Positions 1 through 8,394 are shown, numbered from the stretch's first letter. The stretch: 64,000 nt of DNA from JAEXZL01 sp049943125 (GCF_049943125.1 NZ_CP188040.1:1736001-1800000); one strand, 5' to 3'. The notes: a model not told the origin generated them from the sequence alone. A program made the numbers and translations.

Positions 1-35
1 TAAGTCAAATAATTAAAAAAATATCAATAACCTAA

Positions 36-185
36 GATTATAGCGGGTATGAAAAAAAGGCTTTAGACACCATTATTTATTTAGGATAATATGGAAATTA
101 GATAGCCGAATATGGGCTAGCAACCCCATATATAGGCGTTGGACAGGGTACAGCTCTAATAGTTGAAAATAGGAGTGAAAATTAG
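36..185 (+). pseudogene. decayed 3' end of a thiolase (acetyl-CoA acetyltransferase)
   Basis: Reading the frame that ends with the stop at 183-185 gives a thiolase C-terminus: EYGLATPYIGVGQGTALIVE, the conserved tail that normally reads YGLAT-CIGGGQGTA in this family. The active-site Cys position of this motif is replaced by Tyr. Upstream in the same frame, residues resembling the preceding thiolase helix (KALDTIIYLG) are interrupted by stops at 87-89 and 99-101, so this is a dead remnant and not merely a gene cut by the window edge. It lies directly against the CoA-transferase start. Thiolase and CoA-transferase commonly sit together in acetoacetate/butanoate clusters, so loss of a former partner gene is the likely history. 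The 5' part is outside or beyond recognition. Confidence 0.75.
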
Positions 186-848
186 ATGGGTAAATTGATA
201 AGTATTAAGGAAGCAGTATCTAAAATAAAAGATGGTGACATCATTATGGTAGGAGGCTTTTTAGCTAACGGAAGTCCTTTAAAGCTCATTGATGCTATTG
301 TAGAATCAGGAGTTAAGGATTTAACACTAATATGTAATGATACCGCTTTCATAGATAAAGGCGTAGGAAAGATGGTTGTGGCAAAGCAGTTTAAAAAAAT
401 TATTGCCTCTCATGTAGGTACCAATAAAGAAACTGGAAGACAGATGAATGCAGGAGAAACTGAGGTAGTTCTTGTTCCTCAAGGTACCTTAGCAGAGCAG
501 GTACGTTCTGGTGGCTACGGTTTAGGGGGAGTCCTTACTAAGACTGGCTTAGGAACTCTAGTAGAAGAAGGTAAGGAGAAGGTTGTAGTTGATGGTGAGG
601 AATATCTTCTTGAAAAACCATTAAAGGCTGATGTAGCTATAATATATGGTTCAAGGGTCGATAAAAACGGTAACATATCTTATAAAGGCTCAACCTTAAA
701 CTTCAATAATATAATGGCAGCGGCTGCTAAGATAACCATAGTTGAAGCTGAAGAGATTGTAGAAATTGGGGAGTTAGATCCTAATCATGTTACAACACCA
801 GGAGTATTCGTTAATTATATAGTAGAGGGAGGTCCAATAAATGGATAA
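186..848 (+). CDS. ctfA: acetate/acetoacetate CoA-transferase, alpha subunit
   Basis: Family I CoA-transferase alpha subunit (AtoD/CtfA type), 220 aa, the usual size. It moves CoA between acetoacetyl-CoA or butyryl-CoA and acetate as a heterooligomer with the beta subunit. Visible family features are the N-terminal GDIIMVGGF glycine-rich segment (about residues 17-25), GGVLTKTGLGT near residue 115, and the C-terminal block ELDPNHVTTPGVFVNYIVEGG-like region. The ATG at 186 follows AGGAG at 171-175, inside the thiolase remnant. It overlaps the beta-subunit start by 8 nt, so the pair is translationally coupled. Exact substrate cannot be read from sequence; ctfA and atoD are both possible names. 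Confidence 0.88.
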   Translation: MGKLISIKEAVSKIKDGDIIMVGGFLANGSPLKLIDAIVESGVKDLTLICNDTAFIDKGVGKMVVAKQFKKIIASHVGTNKETGRQMNAGETEVVLVPQGTLAEQVRSGGYGLGGVLTKTGLGTLVEEGKEKVVVDGEEYLLEKPLKADVAIIYGSRVDKNGNISYKGSTLNFNNIMAAAAKITIVEAEEIVEIGELDPNHVTTPGVFVNYIVEGGPING

Positions 849-1500
849 GAATCAAATTCAAGAATTCATTGCAAAAAGAGTTGCAAGGGAGCTGGAGGAT
901 GGAACCTTAGTTAACCTTGGAATAGGACTTCCTACAAAGGTTGCAAATTTTGTCCCTGAAGGAATTAATGTTACCTTCCAATCGGAAAATGGCTTTACTG
1001 GTCTTGGACCTTCTCAAACAGAGGAGAATTTTGACCCACATATAGTAAATGCAGGTGGGATGCCTGTAACAATAATGGCTGGTGGTTGCTTCTTTGATAG
1101 CGCAACCTCCTTTGGTATTATAAGAGGTGGACACATAGCGCTGACAGTACTGGGTGCCCTTCAGGTAGATGAAAAAGGAAATATAGCTAACTATATGATA
1201 CCAGGAAAGATGGTTCCAGGAATGGGAGGAGCAATGGATCTTCTCAGCGGTGCAGAGAAGGTAATAGTAGCAATGGAGCATACGGCAAAGGGAAGCCCTA
1301 AAATACTTAAGGAATGTAATCTTCCCCTTACAGCAGCAGGAGCAGTGGACCTGATTATCACTGAGATGGGAGTTATTAAGGTTACATCTGACGGTCTGGT
1401 GCTAACAGAGCTCAACCCTGAATTTACTATAGAAGAGGTAAGGTCAGCCACAGAAGCAGAGCTATTAATAAGTGAAGACCTGAAGGAAATGATAAATTAA
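841..1500 (+). CDS. ctfB: acetate/acetoacetate CoA-transferase, beta subunit
   Basis: Beta subunit of the same family I CoA-transferase, 219 aa. The catalytic glutamate lies in the SENG motif (about residues 48-51, FQSENGF), where the family forms a covalent glutamyl-CoA thioester. GGHIALTVLGALQVDEKGN and the glycine-rich PGKMVPGMGGAMDLLSGA segment are also typical. Its ATG overlaps the end of ctfA and has a GAGGGAGG-like ribosome binding site within that gene. No further gene follows in the transcript; the next gene begins 200 nt downstream with its own promoter-like sequence. Function is secure at family level; whether it works in acetoacetate use, acetone formation or acetate re-assimilation is not shown here. 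Confidence 0.9.
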   Translation: MDKNQIQEFIAKRVARELEDGTLVNLGIGLPTKVANFVPEGINVTFQSENGFTGLGPSQTEENFDPHIVNAGGMPVTIMAGGCFFDSATSFGIIRGGHIALTVLGALQVDEKGNIANYMIPGKMVPGMGGAMDLLSGAEKVIVAMEHTAKGSPKILKECNLPLTAAGAVDLIITEMGVIKVTSDGLVLTELNPEFTIEEVRSATEAELLISEDLKEMIN

Positions 1501-1633
1501 GAATTATTAAAGATAAGCTTCTATAGGAAGACTTATCAAAGGAGCATTGTTGTAGAATTTATATTAGCAATAAATTCAAATATTAAAATTATTTAGATTA
1601 TATTTGACACTTTCTTTACAATTATATTTATTT

Positions 1634-1661
1634 TTGTCGTTGAATTATATATAATTATATT
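1634..1661 (+). promoter_or_regulatory. candidate sigma-A promoter for the P-type ATPase
   Basis: TTGTCG (1634-1639), 16 nt spacer, TATATT (1656-1661), placing the start point about 30 nt upstream of the TTG codon at 1700. A perfect TTGACA also occurs at 1604-1609, with only a weak -10 (TTTATT) at 17 nt. Either could be used. Confidence 0.35.
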
Positions 1662-1699
1662 AGTAAAATAAGGCATATTAAAACGAGGTGAATTAAAAA

Positions 1700-4396
1700 T
1701 TGGGACAAGTTTGGTATAACAGTGAAATCAACGATGTATCAAAAGAGCTTCAGGTTGATCCTTCTAAAGGACTTTCTACGTCTGAAGTGGAAGAAAGGTT
1801 GTCGAAACATGGACATAATGAGCTGAAGGAAAAGGAAAAGGAAACAATATTTCAGAAGATTTTCAATCAGCTAAACGACTTTATGACAATTATACTAATC
1901 GTAGCTAGTATAGTATCCTTTGCTGTAGGTGAAGGTGTTGACGCAGTAGTAATTATAGCTATCGTTGTGGTTAATGCATTTTTGGGAGTTTTACAAGAAG
2001 GAAAGGCAGAGAAGGCTTTAGAAGCACTTCAAAAGATGTCAGCGCCTAATGCTAAGGTTCTGAGAAATGGAAAGATTGAAATAGTTCCTTCCAGAGATCT
2101 TGTACCTGGTGATGTTATTGTTTTTGAGGCTGGAGATTTAATACCAGCTGATGCAAGAATAATAGAAAGCTCTAACTTAAAAATAGAGGAGGCATCCCTT
2201 ACAGGAGAATCAGTACCTGCAGAAAAGTATGCTAATGCTAAGCTTCAAGGAGAAGTAGGAATCGGTGACAGAATTAACATGGCATATATGAGTACTGTGG
2301 TTACCTATGGACGTGGAAAGGCTATAATAGTAGAAACTGGTGGAAACACTGAGATGGGTAAGATAGCCGATAAGATTCAGGAAATCGATAATGAAAATAC
2401 CCCACTTCAAAATAAGCTAAACCAGCTTGGAAAATGGCTTGGTATAATCTGTATCGCTGTTTGTGTGCTTGTGTTTGTAGTTGGTCTTTTAAGAGGAGAA
2501 GAGCCTCTAGAAATGTTTATGACTTCTGTAAGCCTTGCTGTTGCAGCTATTCCTGAAGGCTTAGCTGCCGTGGTTACAATAGTTCTTGCCCTTGGTATGA
2601 AGAGAATGGTTAGCAGAAATGCCATAATCAGAAGACTATTAGCTGTTGAAACCTTAGGCTGTGTTGATGTTATCTGCTCTGATAAAACTGGTACCTTAAC
2701 TCAGAATGAGATGACTGTTAAGAAAATTTATACCTACGGTAAGTTCTTTGAAGTAACTGGACAGGGCTATGACCCAGCCGGAGAGTTCAGAGCCGAAGGT
2801 GAAGCTATAAATCCTGAGAATTTTGAGGACCTTAAGCTATTCCTTCCTGCAGGTGTTCTATGTAATGATGCTAGCGTGGAAAAAAAGGAAGATGGGTCCT
2901 GGGGGATTTTAGGAGATCCTACAGAGGGTGCTTTCACTGTTGCTGGATTAAAGGCAGGATATTCTAGAGAGGAAATGAATGCTAAATATCCTCGTATAGA
3001 AGAGCTTCCCTTTGATTCTGAAAGAAAGATGATGTCAACCTTCCATTCTAATTTTGTATCAGGAATCATATCCTTTACCAAGGGTGCACCAGATATAGTT
3101 TTAGATAGATGTTCAAGGATACTTGTTAATGGAAAAGCAGTAGAGCTTACAAAAGAAATGAGACAGGAAATAACTAAGGCTAACAGCAGCTTTGCTAATG
3201 AAGCCTTAAGAGTTCTTGCTTGTGCTTATCGCGAGTATGCGGCTCTTCCAGAAGCAATCACCTCTGAGACAGTAGAAAAGGACATGATATTTATAGGCCT
3301 TATGGGTATGATTGACCCTGCAAGACCTGAAGCTAAGGATGCTATAATAACCTGTAAGCAGGCAGGTATTAAGCCTGTGATGATTACTGGTGACCATAGA
3401 GATACAGCTGTTGCTATAGCTAAGGACCTTCATCTTATGGAAGAAGGTGACGGAGTTTTATCCGGTAATGAAATTGATGCTCTTTCCGATGAGGAATTTG
3501 CTAAGGTAGTTGAAACTACCAGTGTATATGCTAGAGTTTCTCCTGAAAATAAGGTTCGTATCGTTGAGACCTTAAGGAAAAATGGACATATTGCTTCCAT
3601 GACTGGTGATGGTGTCAATGATGCCATGGCTCTTAAGAAGGCTGACATCGGTGTTGCCATGGGTATCACTGGAACAGATGTTGCAAAGGGTACTGCTGAT
3701 ATGATATTAACTGATGATAACTTTGCAAGTATCGTTCATGCTGTTGAAGAAGGAAGAGTTATATACAGTAATATAAGAAAGTTCGTATTCTTCCTCTTAT
3801 CCTGTAATGTTGGTGAAATACTGATTGTATTTTTAGCTCTGCTTATGAATATACCTACACCGCTTTTACCTATACAGCTTTTATGGCTTAACCTTGTAAC
3901 AGACAGCTTCCCAGCTCTTGCCTTGGGTACTGAAAAGGGAGAGTCTGATATCATGAATCAGAAGCCTAGAAAAGCTGATGAGCCTATTCTTGATAGGTCC
4001 ATGCTCATAGGAATAGCTGTTCAGAGTATATCCTTAGTTGGTGCTGTACTTGGTATATATCTATGGGCATTAAACAAATTCCCTAATGATATAGATCATG
4101 CAAGAACCTATGCCTTTGTTACATTAATTCTTGCAGAAGTTCTTAGATCTCACTCCAGCAGATCTGAGAGAGATTCAATCTTTAAGATGGGTATATTCAG
4201 CAACAAGACTCTTATATATGCAACCGTACTTTGCTTCTTCCTATTAGGAGTAGTAATCTATGTTCCATTTATGAGAGATATCTTCCAAACTGTTCCACTA
4301 AATCTCTTTGATGCTGAGATGGTGATAGTATTTGCCTTAATACCACTAGTTTTAGGTGAGCTTTTCAAGCTTGTTAGAAGAAAATTTAATATATAA
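1700..4396 (+). CDS. P-type cation-transporting ATPase, Ca2+ (PMR1/SERCA-like) type
   Basis: P-type ATPase of 898 aa in the membrane, expected to pump Ca2+ (or Mn2+) out of the cell using ATP. All hallmark motifs are intact: the TGES actuator loop near residue 168, PEGLA in transmembrane helix 4 near residue 285, the phosphorylated aspartate in DKTGTLT at about residue 328, and the hinge TGDGVNDA near 635. The PEGL ion site in M4 and the M5/M6 region (LSCNVGEI, LLWLNLVTD) fit the type IIA/Ca group and not heavy-metal pumps, which would carry CPC. The start is a TTG at 1700 preceded by GAGGTG at 1685-1690. It appears monocistronic, with a hairpin after the stop. Ion specificity is inferred from family only. 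Confidence 0.88.
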   Translation: MGQVWYNSEINDVSKELQVDPSKGLSTSEVEERLSKHGHNELKEKEKETIFQKIFNQLNDFMTIILIVASIVSFAVGEGVDAVVIIAIVVVNAFLGVLQEGKAEKALEALQKMSAPNAKVLRNGKIEIVPSRDLVPGDVIVFEAGDLIPADARIIESSNLKIEEASLTGESVPAEKYANAKLQGEVGIGDRINMAYMSTVVTYGRGKAIIVETGGNTEMGKIADKIQEIDNENTPLQNKLNQLGKWLGIICIAVCVLVFVVGLLRGEEPLEMFMTSVSLAVAAIPEGLAAVVTIVLALGMKRMVSRNAIIRRLLAVETLGCVDVICSDKTGTLTQNEMTVKKIYTYGKFFEVTGQGYDPAGEFRAEGEAINPENFEDLKLFLPAGVLCNDASVEKKEDGSWGILGDPTEGAFTVAGLKAGYSREEMNAKYPRIEELPFDSERKMMSTFHSNFVSGIISFTKGAPDIVLDRCSRILVNGKAVELTKEMRQEITKANSSFANEALRVLACAYREYAALPEAITSETVEKDMIFIGLMGMIDPARPEAKDAIITCKQAGIKPVMITGDHRDTAVAIAKDLHLMEEGDGVLSGNEIDALSDEEFAKVVETTSVYARVSPENKVRIVETLRKNGHIASMTGDGVNDAMALKKADIGVAMGITGTDVAKGTADMILTDDNFASIVHAVEEGRVIYSNIRKFVFFLLSCNVGEILIVFLALLMNIPTPLLPIQLLWLNLVTDSFPALALGTEKGESDIMNQKPRKADEPILDRSMLIGIAVQSISLVGAVLGIYLWALNKFPNDIDHARTYAFVTLILAEVLRSHSSRSERDSIFKMGIFSNKTLIYATVLCFFLLGVVIYVPFMRDIFQTVPLNLFDAEMVIVFALIPLVLGELFKLVRRKFNI

Positions 4397-4461
4397 AATA
4401 ATTACAATAGCTAGAAGAATTTCTTAATAGATTAGAGATTCTCATATATGAAATTACTTAC

Positions 4462-4500
4462 AAGGTCCTTAATCTATTAATTAGATAGATTAAGGGCCTT
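4462..4500 (+). terminator. stem-loop between ATPase and pta
   Basis: A 15-bp stem (4462-4476 with 4486-4500, one mismatch) around a 9-nt AT loop. Only a short pyrimidine tract follows, so termination may be partial. The stem lies just ahead of the pta ribosome binding site. Confidence 0.5.
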
Positions 4501-4542
4501 CTATTGAGCATTTTATTATTAGTAAATATGAAGGAGAGAAAA

Positions 4543-5541
4543 ATGGATTTTATAAATAAGGTTTATGAAGCTGTAAAAAAAGATATAAAGAGGATTGTAC
4601 TGCCTGAAGGGGAAGAAGAAAGAAACCTTGTAGCCGCAGGAAAGATTAAGGAACAAGGTCTTGCTGAAATAATATTAGTGGGTAATGAAGAAGTGGTTAA
4701 GGCTAATGCTAAAAGACTTAATGCCAATATTGAAGGAATAGAGATAGTAGATCCTGAGAAGGATAAGAGAACAGAGGCTTATGCAAATGCCTTTTATGAG
4801 CTTAGAAAAAATAAAGGGATGACCCTAGAAAAGGCAAATCTCATAGTAAGAGATCCACTATACTTTGGAACAATGATGGTGAAGCTTAATGATGCTGATG
4901 GCTTGGTTTCTGGAGCTATCCATACCACTGGAGATTTATTAAGACCTGGTCTTCAAATAATAAAAACTGCTCCTGGAGTTTCTGTAGTTTCAAGCTTTTT
5001 TGTAATGCTTCTTCCTGAAGCAACCTATGGTGATGAGGGAATGCTTTTATTCTCTGACTGTGCTGTTAATCCAAATCCTAATAATGAGGAGCTGGCTTCC
5101 ATAGCTATAGCAACGGCAGATACAGCAAAAAATGTATTTGGAATGGATCCAAAGGTAGCAGCCCTATCCTTCTCCACCATGGGCAGTGCTAGTCATGAGC
5201 TTGTAGAGAAGGTAAGAAGTGCAGTAGAAATTGCTAAGAGTAAGAGACCAGACCTTTCTATAGATGGAGAGCTACAGCTAGATGCGGCTATAGTTCAAAA
5301 GGTTGCTGCTCAAAAGGCTCCTTATAGCAAGGTAGCTGGAAAAGCTAATGTTTTAGTATTCCCTGATTTACAGTCTGGAAATATTGGCTATAAGCTTGTA
5401 CAGAGATTTGCCAATGCTGAGGCCATAGGACCTATATGTCAGGGTTTTGCAAAACCAATAAACGACCTGTCCAGAGGTTGCTCTGCTGAGGATATAGTAA
5501 AGGTAGTTGCTCTGACAGCATTACAGGCACAATATATATAA
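4543..5541 (+). CDS. pta: phosphate acetyltransferase
   Basis: Phosphotransacetylase, converting acetyl-CoA and phosphate to acetyl phosphate and CoA, the first step of ATP-yielding acetate formation; cytoplasmic. The ATG at 4543 was chosen because AAGGAGA (4531-4537) sits 5 nt before it; a longer frame opening at TTG 4504 lacks a ribosome binding site. This gives 332 aa, the normal short-Pta length. Family segments include the N-terminal KRIVLPEGEEERN, DPLYFGTMMV, the GDLLRPGLQIIKTAPG region and the C-terminal NVLVFPDLQSGNIGYKLVQR. It is followed after 32 nt by ackA, the classic pairing. Confidence 0.95.
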   Translation: MDFINKVYEAVKKDIKRIVLPEGEEERNLVAAGKIKEQGLAEIILVGNEEVVKANAKRLNANIEGIEIVDPEKDKRTEAYANAFYELRKNKGMTLEKANLIVRDPLYFGTMMVKLNDADGLVSGAIHTTGDLLRPGLQIIKTAPGVSVVSSFFVMLLPEATYGDEGMLLFSDCAVNPNPNNEELASIAIATADTAKNVFGMDPKVAALSFSTMGSASHELVEKVRSAVEIAKSKRPDLSIDGELQLDAAIVQKVAAQKAPYSKVAGKANVLVFPDLQSGNIGYKLVQRFANAEAIGPICQGFAKPINDLSRGCSAEDIVKVVALTALQAQYI

Positions 5542-5573
5542 ACCAATCATATGATAAGGAAGTGTATTATTAA

Positions 5574-6770
5574 ATGAAGATTCTTGTAATAAATTGTGGA
5601 AGTTCCTCTTTAAAATATCAACTAATCAATATGGAAACTGAGGAGGTACTGACTAAAGGCTTAGTAGAAAGAATCGGGATTGATGGTTCTATCCTAACCC
5701 AAAAGACTCCGGGAAAAGACAAGTATGTAGTAGAGCAAGCCATGGAGGATCATAAGGCAGCCATTGGACTAGTTCTGAAGGCGCTTATTGATGAAAACTT
5801 TGGTGTTATTAAATCTATGGACGAGATTTCAGCCGTAGGTCATAGAGTTGTCCATGGAGGAGAAAAGTATGCTCAATCAGTTCTCATTGATGATGAGGTG
5901 ATGGCCTCCTTAGAGGATTGCGTTAAGCTTGCACCACTTCATAATCCTCCAAATATAATAGGAATAAAGGCCTGTATGGAGCTTATGCCTGCTACTCCTA
6001 TGACTGCTGTTTTTGATACTGCCTTTCATCAAACAATGCCTGAGGAAGCATATATCTACGCTCTTCCTTATGAATATTATACTGAGTATGGGATTAGAAA
6101 GTATGGCTTCCACGGAACCTCTCATAAGTATGTTTCCAGTAAGGCAGCAGAAGCCATGGGAAGAGATATACGGGACTTAAAAATAGTAACCTGTCACTTA
6201 GGAAATGGTTCTAGTGTCACAGCTGTTAAGGATGGGATATCAATTGATACCACTATGGGCTTTACACCTTTAGAGGGCTTAGCTATGGGAACAAGAAGCG
6301 GTAATCTCGACCCTGCAATAGTTTCCTTCTTGGTAAAAGAGCTGAAGATAACTGCCGATGAGGCTTTAAATATTTTAAATAAAAAATCCGGAGTCCTAGG
6401 GATTTCTGGAGTAAGCAGTGATTTTAGAGACATACAGATAGCTTCGGAGGGTGGAAATAAGAGAGCTAAGCTTGCCCTAGATATATTCTGCTACAGAGTT
6501 AGGAAGTACATAGGAGCTTATGCTGCTTCTATGGGAGGTGTAGACTGCCTTGTGTTCACTGCTGGGGTAGGAGAAAATTCCATAGAAATGAGAGAGGAAA
6601 TCTGCAAAGGGCTTAGCTTCCTGGGAATTGAATTAGATAGCGAAAGAAATCATACCCGTGGAGAGATTGCAGAAATTAGCTCTGATAATTCTAAGGTTAA
6701 AATATATGTAATTCCTACCGATGAAGAAATGATGATTGCAAAAGATACAAAGGATATAGTATCTAAGTAA
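5574..6770 (+). CDS. ackA: acetate kinase
   Basis: Acetate kinase, 398 aa, turning acetyl phosphate and ADP into acetate and ATP. ASKHA-fold features are present: N-terminal NCGSSSLKYQL (residues 7-17), GHRVVHGGEKY, the catalytic-aspartate FDTAFHQTMPEEAY segment, the KYGFHGTSHKYV nucleotide/acetate region, HLGNGSS and GLAMGTRSGNLDP. ATG at 5574 has an AAGGAAG ribosome binding site. It is co-directional with pta and with the small HPr-like gene 34 nt downstream, so the three probably form one transcript ending at the terminator at 7148-7179. Confidence 0.96.
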   Translation: MKILVINCGSSSLKYQLINMETEEVLTKGLVERIGIDGSILTQKTPGKDKYVVEQAMEDHKAAIGLVLKALIDENFGVIKSMDEISAVGHRVVHGGEKYAQSVLIDDEVMASLEDCVKLAPLHNPPNIIGIKACMELMPATPMTAVFDTAFHQTMPEEAYIYALPYEYYTEYGIRKYGFHGTSHKYVSSKAAEAMGRDIRDLKIVTCHLGNGSSVTAVKDGISIDTTMGFTPLEGLAMGTRSGNLDPAIVSFLVKELKITADEALNILNKKSGVLGISGVSSDFRDIQIASEGGNKRAKLALDIFCYRVRKYIGAYAASMGGVDCLVFTAGVGENSIEMREEICKGLSFLGIELDSERNHTRGEIAEISSDNSKVKIYVIPTDEEMMIAKDTKDIVSK

Positions 6771-6804
6771 AATAGATAATGATAAAATATAAGGTGATAG
6801 ATTT

Positions 6805-7056
6805 ATGGTTCTAAAAGAGATAAGGGTTTTAGATGATAAGGGTTTACGTGCAGCCTTAGCATCTCTAATGGTAAAAAAGGCAATGAGTTATAATAGTGAG
6901 ATTACCATTGAATATAATGGTAAAAAGGCCAATGCTAAAAGCTTCATCAATGTTTTGGCACTAAATGTACCTCAAGGAGCAGTAGTGGCTGTAAATGCTA
7001 AGGGACATGATGAGTTACTGGCTGCTAAGGGTTTAGAGGAGTTTTTCAAAATATAG
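6805..7056 (+). CDS. HPr-family protein lacking the phosphorylatable His15 (Crh-like)
   Basis: 83-aa HPr-fold protein. In HPr the enzyme I phosphorylation site is His15 in G-[LI]-H-A-R-P-A. Here the aligned segment reads GLRAALAS, so position 15 is Arg and the following Arg and Pro are also lost. The HPr-kinase site is preserved exactly in register: NAKS with Ser46 at residue 46. Loss of His15 with retention of Ser46 is the signature of Bacillus Crh, where residue 15 is Gln; Crh acts only in CcpA-mediated catabolite repression, not in sugar transport. The gene follows pta-ackA and precedes the sucrose locus. It is unlikely to support PTS phosphotransfer itself. Regulatory function is inferred. 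Confidence 0.8.
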   Translation: MVLKEIRVLDDKGLRAALASLMVKKAMSYNSEITIEYNGKKANAKSFINVLALNVPQGAVVAVNAKGHDELLAAKGLEEFFKI

Positions 7057-7147
7057 ATTTATCTCACTAAATAGACTTAGAGATACTTGTCCTGTGGATA
7101 TGAAATATAAATTGTTTTTATATTGATCTATGGATAAGATAAAGATT

Positions 7148-7179
7148 GAGCATTGAGATTTTATCTCAGTGCTCTTTTT
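7148..7179 (+). terminator. rho-independent terminator of the pta-ackA operon
   Basis: A 12-bp stem (7148-7159 with 7163-7174, one G-T pair) closed by a 3-nt loop and followed by CTTTTTA. It is a classic intrinsic terminator 90 nt after the HPr-like gene. Confidence 0.88.
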
Positions 7180-7226
7180 ATTAAAAACACCCATATTAAT
7201 ACTATAGCATTTGAATTATGGAAGAA

Positions 7227-7263
7227 TATTCTATACTTAAATGAAAAGTTATTCTATACTTAA
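7227..7263 (+). repeat. two exact 14-bp direct repeats upstream of scrR
   Basis: TATTCTATACTTAA occurs at 7227-7240 and again at 7250-7263, 23 bp apart start to start. Each copy contains a -10-like TATACT. A TTGAAT lies 15 nt upstream of the first TATACT. The pair may be duplicated promoter -10 regions or a binding site for a regulator of scrR. Confidence 0.6.
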
Positions 7264-7297
7264 GATAAATAACCTATGAGCGGGAGGTGAGTTATTA

Positions 7298-8278
7298 ATG
7301 ACTAATATAAATGATATAGCTAGACTAGCGGGGGTTGCTAAAAGTACAGTGTCTAGGTATCTCAATGGTGGTGTGGTAGGAGAGGAGACAAGGCTCAAGC
7401 TGGACAATATCATTAAAGAAACGGGGTATACTCCTAATGCATTTGCTCAGAGCTTAAAGGCTAAGAGAACAAACATTGTTGGAGCTATTGTCCCCCGTCT
7501 TGATTCCTTTGCAGCATCACAGATACTCATAGGAATAGATGAGGAGCTCAGGGCAGAGAATTATCAGCTGCTTATATCCAATACCAGTCAGACAATAGAA
7601 CGTGAAATAGAAAGCATTTATACCCTGGCTAAGCAGAAGGCTGCAGGGATTATTCTTCTTGCCACAGAGGTTACCCCTGCACATTTAGAGGCCTTTAAGA
7701 AGATAAATATTCCTGTGATTCTTATGGGACAGCAGGCGGATAATATTCACAGTGTAATTCATGACGATTACGGTGCTGCTTATGAAATGGGTAAATATAT
7801 TCTGTCTAAAGGGCATAAGAAGGTTGCTTACCTTGGCGTTACCGAGAGGGATATCTCCGTAGGTATAAAGAGAAAAGAAGGGTTTAAGAAGGCAATGGAG
7901 GAGCATGGGAGCTGCGAAGTGAGGTATTATGAGACAGGCTTTAAGCTAGAAGCAGCATTAGCTAAGGCTTCAGAAGTAATAGAAACCTATAGGCCTTCTA
8001 TAATTGTCTGTGCCACAGATAATATTGCTATGGGAACCCTGAAGGCTGCTAATCTACTAAAAGTTAAGGTACCTACAGAGCTATCTATAACAGGCTTTGG
8101 AGGTTATGAGGTTACCACAATAATTCATCCTACCTTAACCACAGTTAAGCTTTATTTCAAGGAAGCAGGACAACATGCTGCCAAGGGAATTATGAAGCTT
8201 ATTAAAGAGGAAATAATTCCTCCGGTTACTGTATCAAAGTTTAAAATAATTGAGGGAGAAAGTGTTGACAGAAAATAG
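7298..8278 (+). CDS. scrR: LacI-family sucrose operon repressor
   Basis: LacI/GalR repressor, 326 aa. The N-terminal helix-turn-helix is clear (NINDIARLAGVAKSTVSRYLN, residues 3-23), followed by the hinge and a periplasmic-binding-protein-like effector domain. It is preceded by GGGAGGTGAG. It lies immediately before the sucrose PTS, hydrolase and fructokinase genes on the same strand. The GGAACCGGTTCC palindromes just downstream are the sites it most likely binds, so it should repress scrAB-scrK until sucrose 6-phosphate or fructose accumulates. Its last codons overlap the -35 of the scrA promoter. Assignment as ScrR rests on context plus the operator type. Confidence 0.85.
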   Translation: MTNINDIARLAGVAKSTVSRYLNGGVVGEETRLKLDNIIKETGYTPNAFAQSLKAKRTNIVGAIVPRLDSFAASQILIGIDEELRAENYQLLISNTSQTIEREIESIYTLAKQKAAGIILLATEVTPAHLEAFKKINIPVILMGQQADNIHSVIHDDYGAAYEMGKYILSKGHKKVAYLGVTERDISVGIKRKEGFKKAMEEHGSCEVRYYETGFKLEAALAKASEVIETYRPSIIVCATDNIAMGTLKAANLLKVKVPTELSITGFGGYEVTTIIHPTLTTVKLYFKEAGQHAAKGIMKLIKEEIIPPVTVSKFKIIEGESVDRK

Positions 8279-8293
8279 TGAATAGTATAAAAT
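8265..8293 (+). promoter_or_regulatory. promoter of the scrA operon
   Basis: TTGACA (8265-8270), spacer of exactly 17 nt, TAAAAT (8288-8293). The -35 overlaps the last codons of scrR. Transcription would begin near 8300, directly before the first operator. Confidence 0.72.
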
Positions 8294-8303
8294 TAGGATA
8301 ATA

Positions 8304-8317
8304 TGGAACCGGTTTTT
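8304..8317 (+). promoter_or_regulatory. ScrR operator 1 (imperfect)
   Basis: TGGAACCGGTTTTT shares its first 11 positions with the perfect operator 41 bp downstream. It sits at about +4 to +17 of the predicted scrA transcript, where bound repressor would block initiation. Confidence 0.65.
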
Positions 8318-8344
8318 ATTAATCGGTTATATTTTTAAGAATAA

Positions 8345-8358
8345 TGGAACCGGTTCCA
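8345..8358 (+). promoter_or_regulatory. ScrR operator 2 (perfect palindrome)
   Basis: TGGAACCGGTTCCA is a perfect 14-bp palindrome with the central CG typical of LacI-family sites. Its centre is 41 bp from that of the first copy, roughly four helical turns, which would allow cooperative binding. Confidence 0.8.
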
Positions 8359-8394
8359 ATAAGGGGAGTATAAAATTATAAAGGAGTGACATTT

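Noticed and set aside
907..1281. 124-codon minus-strand frame inside ctfB
   Set aside because: Composition (Tyr, Cys and His rich) is that of an antisense shadow, and the plus-strand gene is unmistakable.
6805..7056. Ordinary ptsH serving the sucrose PTS
   Set aside because: The phosphorylatable His15 is replaced by Arg, so it cannot pass phosphate to ScrA.
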